Source: Fluviicola sp. | Lineage (GTDB): Bacteria > Bacteroidota > Bacteroidia > Flavobacteriales_D > Crocinitomicaceae | NCBI GenBank assembly: GCA_002734085.1 | Contig: NVXV01000005.1 | Coordinates: forward strand, 36,524-100,523 | Direction of reading: 5' to 3' | Length of the DNA: 64,000 nt | Shown: in pieces, positions 55,454 through 64,000 of the stretch | Layout of the letters: every line of letters starts with the position of its first letter | Numbering within the stretch: the first letter of the stretch is position 1 | Program-made: the position numbers and the translations under genes | The notes under the pieces: generated by a model | Database searches by the model: none | What the model saw: the letters and a program-made list of their open reading frames with translations, nothing else | What the model was told of the DNA's origin: nothing

Positions 55454-56422
55454 CTACTCTTCGTCTTTAATCAAACCAATTTCTCTTAAACGCTGCATGA
55501 GATACTCTCCAGCAGTTATATCCTCATACGCTTTCGGGTGCTTGTCATCTATACATGACTCCAGACAGTCCAAGCGCATATCAGAACGTGGGTGCAAGAA
55601 AAATGGTACAGAATACCTACTTGTCCCTAGTAACTCCTTGGGAGGATTAATCACACGGTGAGTAGTTGATTTTAATTTGTTATTTGTTAAACGCTGAAGC
55701 ATATCGCCAACATTTACAACAATATGGTCTTGAATTTCTGTAACTGAAATCCAATCATTATTCTTATTTAATACTTGAAGTCCGTCTGCAGAAGCACCGA
55801 CAAGAAGCGTTATTAGATTAATATCTTCATGTTCACCTGCTCGCACTGCACCTTCTTCAATTTCACCAGTTATTGGCGGGTAATGAATTGGTCGCAAAAT
55901 GCTATTTCCGTTATGGATATGTGGGTTAAAATAGTCTTCCTCCAAATTCAAATGAATAGCAATTGCTCTCAAAAGATGTCTTCCTGTGTCTTCAAAGGTT
56001 TTATACGCTTCTTTTCCAGTAGACAAGAAGTCAGGTACCTCATCGACATTTACATTGTCAGGATATTCCTTTTTAATTGGATCATTGTCTTCAACAAATT
56101 GTCCGAAATGCCAAAATTCCTTTAAATCACCAGCCGATTTTCCTTTCGCATGTTCTTTTCCAAAAGGAGTATACCCCCTTTGCCCTCCTATGCCTTCAAT
56201 ATCGTACTTTTTCTTCGTATCCTCAGGCAAAGCAAAAAATTGTTGAATCCTATCGTACAATCGATCAATCAACTCTTTTGAAATACCATGATTCTTAACG
56301 GCAACGAAACCTATTCCTTCATATGCTGATCCCAATTCTTTAACGAATTTTTCTCTTTTTGCTGAATCACCTGATAAAAACTCAGATAAATCTACCGATG
56401 GAATTCCTTTTGGTGTACTCAT
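55454..56422 (-). CDS. 2-oxoglutarate/Fe(II)-dependent oxygenase (isopenicillin N synthase-like)
   Basis: A 322-aa non-haem iron oxygenase. The N-terminal DIOX_N part (about 5-120: PSVDLSEFLSG, GFVAVKNHGISKELIDRLYD) precedes the catalytic domain with the iron triad: H and D in AGEHEDINLITLL, H in KSTTHRVINPP; the 2OG-binding RxS is in RYSVPFFLHP. It resembles bacterial IPNS-like proteins of unknown substrate; antibiotic synthesis should not be inferred. A hairpin lies between its start and gyrB. Confidence 0.92.
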   Translation of the reverse strand: MSTPKGIPSVDLSEFLSGDSAKREKFVKELGSAYEGIGFVAVKNHGISKELIDRLYDRIQQFFALPEDTKKKYDIEGIGGQRGYTPFGKEHAKGKSAGDLKEFWHFGQFVEDNDPIKKEYPDNVNVDEVPDFLSTGKEAYKTFEDTGRHLLRAIAIHLNLEEDYFNPHIHNGNSILRPIHYPPITGEIEEGAVRAGEHEDINLITLLVGASADGLQVLNKNNDWISVTEIQDHIVVNVGDMLQRLTNNKLKSTTHRVINPPKELLGTSRYSVPFFLHPRSDMRLDCLESCIDDKHPKAYEDITAGEYLMQRLREIGLIKDEE

Positions 56423-56446
56423 ATATCTTTAGTTTAGAATTTAGAG

Positions 56447-56478
56447 TTCAGAATTTAGAATGAATTCCAAATTCTGAA
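56447..56478. repeat. Hairpin between gyrB and the oxygenase gene
   Basis: TTCAGAATTT (56447-56456) pairs perfectly with AAATTCTGAA (56469-56478). The region also repeats TTTAGAATT/TTAGAATG units. No T-run follows, so it is more a stem-loop repeat than a terminator. Confidence 0.6.
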
Positions 56479-56492
56479 CTCACAACTTAATT

Positions 56493-58757
<2,265 letters not shown>

Positions 58758-58770
58758 TATATTTGTCGTC

Positions 58771-61248
58771 GTGAAGAATTATTTGCTCGTCATATTACTT
58801 TTATTTCACTTCGTTTCTTTCAATCAGAAAAAGAATGAAGCTAAAAAAATCATTGATGCCACGCGCAGTGCCAATGATATAAAAGTAGATGGTTTGTTGA
58901 ATGAAGATTCTTGGAAAGTGTCTAGAACAAAATCTGCATTTACTCAAATTACTCCTGATGCAGGCGCAGCGTCAACAGAAAAAACGGAGGTTAGGGTAAT
59001 TTATGATGATGAAGCAATTTATATTGGAGCTGTCTGCTACAGTAAACCTGGAAATGTTTCAAGAGTTTTATCACAACGGGATCAATACAATTCAAATACG
59101 GATTATTTCTCTGTATTACTTGACACTTATCAGGACGAACTCAATGGTTTTGTTTTTTCAGTTTCTACTGAAGGAGTTCAATATGATGCTAAAATATATG
59201 CCTCCGACTACAACTCAAAATTGAATATGATCTGGTATTCGGAAGTAACGCACTCTGACAGTAGCTATACAGTCGAAATGAAAATTCCATATTCTGCTAT
59301 ACGGTTTGCAAAAAAAGACATCCAATCGTGGGGAATTAACTTTACGAGGTATATCAGTCTCACGCGTGAAGAATCAACTTGGAACGTTGTACGACCTGAC
59401 CTCGACAATGTTGTGACACAAGCGGGAACACTAAGAGGGATTGAGAACATTACCCCTCCTCCACGATTATTTTTCTCTCCTTATCTATCAGCCTATGTGG
59501 AACACTTTCCAAACCAAGGTGACGATGACAGTGACATAGGTTTCGATTTTAATGGTGGAATGGACTTAAAATATGGAATCAATGAAGCGTTTACACTAGA
59601 CATGGTTCTCATTCCAGACTTTGGACAGGTTGTAACCGACAATGTCGTTTTAAACTTAAGCCCATTCGAAGTGTTTTTTGATGAAAATAGACCCTTCTTC
59701 AACGAAGGAACTGAACTTTTCGAAAAAACTGGACATTTCTATTCAAGACGTGTTGGTGGAAGACCTATAAATAGTTATAAAGCAGTTAGTAGTTTAAAAG
59801 AAAATGAAGTCATCATTTCAAACCCAAATAAAACACCGCTATACAATGCGACAAAAGTATCTGGACGGAATAAAAAGGGTCTTGGCATTGGCGTCTTTAA
59901 TGGTTTAAGTGGTCAGCAATTTGCTACTTTAGAAGATACCATTTCAAGAGAAAAAAGAGAAGTTGAAACAGCACCCCTTTCAAATTACAACCTCATCGTG
60001 CTCGACCAAAATTTAAAGAACAATAGCTCTATAACTTTTACAAACACCAATGTTTGGCGTTCTGGTGAAACTTATGATGCAAACGTATCTGCTCTTCAGA
60101 CCAAATTAAACTCATTCGACAATACATATTACATTTCTGCGAATACTGCTCTTTCGCAACAGTACTATTCTACAAGTCAAAAATTTGGGCATACGTTAGG
60201 AGTTGGAATAGGTAAACAGACTGGGAATTTTCGATATAATGTTGATTATTTAGAACAAAGTGACACCTATGACCCGAACGATATGGGCTTTTTATTCAAT
60301 AACAATAAAAGAAATATTTCTGCATCCTTACGCTATAATATTTTCAAACCTTTCTGGAAACTGAATAGCCTCTCAGCTACCTTTACGAACACATACAGCA
60401 GACTTTATAATCCGAATGAATATGTAAATACTACGTATAATTTTTCAACATGGATAACAAATAGAAAATTTCATTCTTTTAGCTTTAATATAGATGGTAG
60501 CTATACTGAGATTAATGATTTCTTTGAACCAAGAACTCCTGGTTATTACTTTAAAATCCCTAGGTATATTGGTGGTGGAGCATCGATTTCATCTAATTAT
60601 CAAAAGCCTTTTGCTCTCGATGCGGGGTTGAACATATACGATTATGTAGGCATTGAGTGGATGGATTTTGGATATCGTATTTCACCAAGGTTTAGACTCG
60701 GAAATAAAGTTTTTTTAGTTTACAGATTCGAGCAATCACTTAACTTGAAACAAGAAGGTTATGCCATCCCTTTTGTTGGACAACAGCCAGCCAATGAAAA
60801 CCCAATCTTCGGTAAGCGTGATGTTAGGACTACAACAAACACTATCGATTTAAACTATACGATTAATAACAAATCTGGAATTACTTTCCGATTAAGACAC
60901 TATTGGTCGCGTGTGAAATATCAAGATTTTTTCGAGCTTAATTTGAACGGAGAGCTCGAACCAATTGATATACCAACAATGGAAAATGGTATTCACAAAT
61001 ACAACACTAGTTTTAATGCCTTTAGTATCGATATGGTTTATCGTTGGATTTTTTCCCCAGCTAGTGAAATAAACATTGTATGGAAAAACAACATTTTCAC
61101 AGAAGACTCTGAAACGAACATTGCCTACCTACAAAACTTGCAGCAAACACTGAGAACGGACCAGTTGAATAGCATCTCTATTCGAATCGTTTACTTTATT
61201 GATTATCTCAATATCAAAAAGTGGGTAAATAAAAAACGTGACAAATAA
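58771..61248 (+). CDS. DUF5916 / CBM9-like outer-membrane protein
   Basis: An 825-aa exported protein. After a short signal peptide (MKNYLLVILLLFHFVSFNQ) comes a CBM9-like domain (about 28-215: IKVDGLLNEDSWKVSRTKSA and GAVCYSKPGN), then the DUF5916 domain (about 230-825), predicted to form a large beta-barrel. The function of the family is not settled. The start is GTG at 58771: no ATG precedes the signal peptide. A TATATTTG box ends 5 bases before it, so a leaderless transcript is possible, whereas AAAGGAG at 58745-58751 would fit an in-frame ATT at 58756 instead. Confidence 0.88.
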   Translation: MKNYLLVILLLFHFVSFNQKKNEAKKIIDATRSANDIKVDGLLNEDSWKVSRTKSAFTQITPDAGAASTEKTEVRVIYDDEAIYIGAVCYSKPGNVSRVLSQRDQYNSNTDYFSVLLDTYQDELNGFVFSVSTEGVQYDAKIYASDYNSKLNMIWYSEVTHSDSSYTVEMKIPYSAIRFAKKDIQSWGINFTRYISLTREESTWNVVRPDLDNVVTQAGTLRGIENITPPPRLFFSPYLSAYVEHFPNQGDDDSDIGFDFNGGMDLKYGINEAFTLDMVLIPDFGQVVTDNVVLNLSPFEVFFDENRPFFNEGTELFEKTGHFYSRRVGGRPINSYKAVSSLKENEVIISNPNKTPLYNATKVSGRNKKGLGIGVFNGLSGQQFATLEDTISREKREVETAPLSNYNLIVLDQNLKNNSSITFTNTNVWRSGETYDANVSALQTKLNSFDNTYYISANTALSQQYYSTSQKFGHTLGVGIGKQTGNFRYNVDYLEQSDTYDPNDMGFLFNNNKRNISASLRYNIFKPFWKLNSLSATFTNTYSRLYNPNEYVNTTYNFSTWITNRKFHSFSFNIDGSYTEINDFFEPRTPGYYFKIPRYIGGGASISSNYQKPFALDAGLNIYDYVGIEWMDFGYRISPRFRLGNKVFLVYRFEQSLNLKQEGYAIPFVGQQPANENPIFGKRDVRTTTNTIDLNYTINNKSGITFRLRHYWSRVKYQDFFELNLNGELEPIDIPTMENGIHKYNTSFNAFSIDMVYRWIFSPASEINIVWKNNIFTEDSETNIAYLQNLQQTLRTDQLNSISIRIVYFIDYLNIKKWVNKKRDK

Positions 61249-61249
61249 A

Positions 61250-61281
61250 AAAGCTGTCCCGAAATATTTCGGGACAGCTTT
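61250..61281. terminator. Bidirectional terminator between DUF5916 and aconitase
   Basis: A perfect 15-bp stem, AAAGCTGTCCCGAAA and TTTCGGGACAGCTTT, with a 2-base centre. T-rich bases on the right (plus strand) and A-rich bases on the left (T on the minus strand) suit both convergent genes. The core matches 53254-53287. Confidence 0.85.
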
Positions 61282-61305
61282 CTATCTTTTTTATCACTTA
61301 ACGTA

Positions 61306-63573
61306 TTAAGCGTTTGCTTTCTTACGAATTAAATTCAACGCACTACCTGCTTCAAACCATTTGATTTGTTGCGCATTGTATGTATGGTTCAATTTAACAG
61401 TATCTTTTGAACCATCTGCATGCTCTATCTCAAGCGTTAACTGCTTGTCTGGTGCAAACTGATCTAAATCAATAAAGTTGAATGTATCATCTTCTTTTAC
61501 TAAGTCATAATCACTTTCCTTATCAAATGTTAAACCTAACATTCCTTGTTTTTTAAGATTGGTTTCGTGGATACGTGCAAAAGACTTAACAACAACTGCA
61601 ATCACACCCAAATGACGCGGTTCCATTGCAGCATGCTCTCTAGATGAACCTTCACCGTAGTTATGGTCACCAACAACAACGGTTGGAATACCAGCCGCTT
61701 TATAAGCTCGAGCAGTTGCAGGAACTTCTCCAGTTTCTCCTGTCAATTGATTTTTTACTTCGTTTGTTGCTTTATTAAATGCATTTACTGCACCTATCAG
61801 CATGTTATTAGAGATATTATCTAAATGACCTCTATAACGCAACCATGGTCCAGCCATTGAGATATGATCTGTTGTACATTTACCATGTGCTTTTATAAGT
61901 AATTTAGCACCCGTAATGTTCTTACCATTCCATCCTTCGAAAGGAGTTAATAGTTGTAAACGATCTGAGTCTGGCTTCACAACAATCTCAATTCCGCTTC
62001 CATCTTTAGCTGGCTCTTGGTAACCATTATCTTCAACATCAAATCCTTGTGGTGGAAGCTCTAAACCTGTTGGTGGATCTAACTTAACTTCTTCACCATT
62101 TTCATTCTTAAGTGTATCTGTTAATGGATTAAAATCAAGTGTTCCCGCAATTGCCATTGCTGCAACCATTTCTGGTGACGTTACAAAGGCATGTGTATTA
62201 GGATTTCCATCGGCACGTTTAGAGAAGTTTCTGTTGAATGAGTGAATAATTGTATTTTTTTCTTCTTTATCTGCTCCTGCTCTATCCCACTGTCCAATAC
62301 ATGGTCCACAAGCATTTGTAAAGATTGTTGCATCTAAGTCTTCAAAAACTTTTAATAAACCGTCTCTTTCTGCGGTAAACCTAACTTGCTCAGAACCGGG
62401 ATTGATTCCAAATTCAGATTTTGTTTTCAGATTCTTATCTACTGCTTGTTTTGCAATAGAAGCGGCTCTTGTTAAATCTTCATACGAAGAGTTCGTACAA
62501 GAACCAATGAGTCCCCACTCAATTTTAGTTGGCCAATCTCCTTTTTTAGCAGCCTCTTTCATATCTCCAATCGGAGTAGCTAAATCTGGTGTAAAAGGTC
62601 CGTTTATGTGTGGTTGTAATTCATCTAAATTAATTTCAATTACTTGGTCAAAATATTTTTCTGGCTCAGCATACACTTCAGGGTCACCTGTTAAATGTTC
62701 AGCTACACCATCAGCCAATTCAACAACATCTGCTCTACCAGTAGCTTTCAAGTAACGACGCATTGACTCATCGTAACCGAAAGTTGAAGTTGTCGCACCA
62801 ATCTCAGCACCCATGTTACATATGGTACCTTTACCAGTACCTGATAAAGATTTAGCACCTTCACCAAAGTACTCAACGATAGCACCTGTACCTCCTTTTA
62901 CAGTTAAAATACCTGCTACTTTTAAAATAATATCTTTTGATGCTGTCCAACCGTTTAATTTACCAGTTAACTTAACACCAATAAGCTTTGGAAATTTCAA
63001 CTCCCAAGGCATTCCGGCCATAACGTCAACTGCATCTGCTCCACCAACACCTACAGCGACCATTCCAAGTCCTCCTGCATTTACCGTATGCGAATCAGTA
63101 CCAATCATCAAACCTCCTGGAAATGCATAGTTTTCAAGCACTACTTGATGAATAATTCCAGCTCCTGGCTTCCAAAATCCAATTCCATATTTATTACAAA
63201 CAGAACTTAAAAAGTTGAATACTTCGTTATTCTTGTTTAAACTTTCTTGTAAATCTCTGTCTGCTCCAAGTTTTGCTTGAATCAAGTGATCGGCGTGAGC
63301 TGTTGATGGTACTGCTACTTTCTTTTTCCCAGCTTGCATAAATTGCAACAATGCCATCTGTGCTGTAGCATCTTGCATAGCAACACGGTCAGGGGCAAAA
63401 TCTACATAAGACTTACCTCTTTCAAATGCTTCTGTTGCAGCACCGTCCCATAAATGTGTATAAAGTATTTTTTCTGAAAGCGTCAATGGTTTCCCCACTG
63501 CTTTTCTAGCCGCAGCAATACGATCTGGGTATTGATCGTAAACGGCTTTAATCATATCAATATCAAACGCCAT
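61306..63573 (-). CDS. Aconitate hydratase
   Basis: A 755-aa aconitase that isomerises citrate and isocitrate in the TCA cycle. [4Fe-4S] ligands lie in IGSCTNSS and [23 protein letters not shown] and the C-terminal swivel domain ([20 protein letters not shown]) are present. It is of the mitochondrial-like type. The start at 63573 ([11 protein letters not shown]) gives the family N-terminus; the longer frame to 63654 adds 27 residues with no match, and a near-consensus minus-strand TATATTCG at 63612-63619 would lie inside it. Confidence 0.96.
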   Translation of the reverse strand: MAFDIDMIKAVYDQYPDRIAAARKAVGKPLTLSEKILYTHLWDGAATEAFERGKSYVDFAPDRVAMQDATAQMALLQFMQAGKKKVAVPSTAHADHLIQAKLGADRDLQESLNKNNEVFNFLSSVCNKYGIGFWKPGAGIIHQVVLENYAFPGGLMIGTDSHTVNAGGLGMVAVGVGGADAVDVMAGMPWELKFPKLIGVKLTGKLNGWTASKDIILKVAGILTVKGGTGAIVEYFGEGAKSLSGTGKGTICNMGAEIGATTSTFGYDESMRRYLKATGRADVVELADGVAEHLTGDPEVYAEPEKYFDQVIEINLDELQPHINGPFTPDLATPIGDMKEAAKKGDWPTKIEWGLIGSCTNSSYEDLTRAASIAKQAVDKNLKTKSEFGINPGSEQVRFTAERDGLLKVFEDLDATIFTNACGPCIGQWDRAGADKEEKNTIIHSFNRNFSKRADGNPNTHAFVTSPEMVAAMAIAGTLDFNPLTDTLKNENGEEVKLDPPTGLELPPQGFDVEDNGYQEPAKDGSGIEIVVKPDSDRLQLLTPFEGWNGKNITGAKLLIKAHGKCTTDHISMAGPWLRYRGHLDNISNNMLIGAVNAFNKATNEVKNQLTGETGEVPATARAYKAAGIPTVVVGDHNYGEGSSREHAAMEPRHLGVIAVVVKSFARIHETNLKKQGMLGLTFDKESDYDLVKEDDTFNFIDLDQFAPDKQLTLEIEHADGSKDTVKLNHTYNAQQIKWFEAGSALNLIRKKANA

Positions 63574-63699
63574 ATTAAATTTGTTTCTTTTAATTATAAA
63601 AATCGTGTGTGCGAATATAGTGAATTTTAAGGGCAAATAAAAGCAGAATGGCATGAAATTATCACCTCATACTCACTTAACTTTTTGACCTATAAATCG

Positions 63700-64000
63700 C
63701 TACTTATCTGATTTAGACTTATTCTTAACAAAAATATGCTTAGAGCGACTATTTGGAGCTTGTCGTTGCTCAACTTCAAAATCTCCAATAGAATCTATTA
63801 AAGGTGTCAACTTGTAAAATCCGAAATTACGAGGGTCGAAATTTGGTTGTTTCTTATTGATGAGTGAGCCTACATCTCCTAAAAACGCCCAACCATCATC
63901 ATCTGCACAATCATAAATACTTGAACGAATCAATTTGATTGTTTGTGGCGTTACTTTCTGAACAGCTCCTTTTTGTTGTTTGGTGTTTTTCGTTTTCTTA
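63700..64000 (-). CDS. C-terminal LOTUS (OST-HTH) domain of an NYN-type protein, partial
   Basis: The 3' end of a gene that continues past the right edge; the frame is open to base 64000. The 100 or so visible residues comprise a basic linker (KKTKNTKQQKGAVQKV) and a LOTUS/OST-HTH domain: RSSIYDCADDDGWAFLGDVG, then DPRNFGFYKLTPLIDSIGDF. In bacteria this domain usually follows a NYN (LabA-like) nuclease domain, and it binds RNA in known eukaryotic relatives. The N-terminal part is not visible, so the NYN assignment is inference. Confidence 0.8.
   Translation of the reverse strand, partial: KKTKNTKQQKGAVQKVTPQTIKLIRSSIYDCADDDGWAFLGDVGSLINKKQPNFDPRNFGFYKLTPLIDSIGDFEVEQRQAPNSRSKHIFVKNKSKSDK

Noticed and set aside
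55829-56298. Three overlapping plus-strand frames within the oxygenase gene
   Set aside because: Antisense to a gene with a full iron triad; no independent support.
55454-56422. Antibiotic (isopenicillin) synthesis gene
   Set aside because: The similarity is to the general 2OG/IPNS-like fold; there are no neighbouring biosynthetic genes.
62402-63130. Plus-strand frames of 117 and 105 aa within aconitase
   Set aside because: Antisense shadows of the aconitase coding sequence.

Overview
The window looks like chromosomal DNA of a low-GC member of Bacteroidota, most likely order Flavobacteriales (a Crocinitomicaceae/Cryomorphaceae-like lineage is a guess). The reasons are lineage-typical proteins (PorT of type IX secretion, the BamA-like lipoprotein TamL, DUF5916, DUF6268, DUF4494, an OmpP1/FadL protein beside proS), candidate promoters of the Bacteroidota type (TTG/TTTG, about 19-21 bases, TAnnTTTG), and start codons that mostly lack a strong Shine-Dalgarno. 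No tRNA, rRNA, CRISPR array, transposase or prophage was seen.

Layout. 1-9.5 kb: 5' part of proS, a low-complexity lipoprotein, an OmpP1/FadL barrel, a helical-repeat protein, a LysM glucosaminidase, the operon DUF4494-pdxH-M16 peptidase, and ndk. 9.6-18.5 kb: a tiny Cys/Lys protein behind a strong promoter and a perfect palindrome; then a leftward run (cell-wall amidase, MCE/MlaD protein, membrane Fe-S protein, HAD phosphatase, CCG-domain protein, 157-aa protein) that diverges from lptD and a YqgE gene. 18.5-30 kb: a leftward trio of secreted protein, ECF sigma factor and membrane anti-sigma-like protein; a large orphan PAS/GAF histidine kinase; tamL; a TrmH-family methyltransferase; and a Tat-exported pirin with a palindromic operator. 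30.3-37.3 kb: an accessory stretch of unrelated small genes, all leftward (DUF6268 barrel, lipoprotein, GyrI-like, methyltransferase, GNAT, class C serine hydrolase, a frameshifted small gene, DUF1801). 37.6-44.6 kb: a tight six-gene operon, aminotransferase-heptose kinase-trkH-ubiE-porT-FAD oxidoreductase. 44.8-64 kb: pyruvate carboxylase, small unknown genes, a DUF4349 / caspase-like lipoprotein pair, a PqiA-domain protein, an SPFH protein, a barrel plus lipoprotein pair, a 2OG-Fe(II) oxygenase, gyrB, a DUF5916 barrel, aconitase, and the end of a LOTUS-domain gene.

Taken together, most of the window is core genome devoted to the envelope (LptD, MlaD, TamL, PorT, FadL, amidase, glucosaminidase), central metabolism (pyruvate carboxylase, aconitase, transaminase, menaquinone methylation) and nucleotide/DNA functions (ndk, gyrB). 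The parts most worth a second look are the palindrome-controlled 47-aa Cys-rich protein (9.62-9.82 kb), the possible clan-CD-like lipoprotein translationally coupled to DUF4349 (50-51.8 kb), the sigma-factor trio carrying a stand-alone domain that resembles the tail of DUF2723 proteins (18.6-21.2 kb), and the frameshifted gene at 36.7-36.9 kb.
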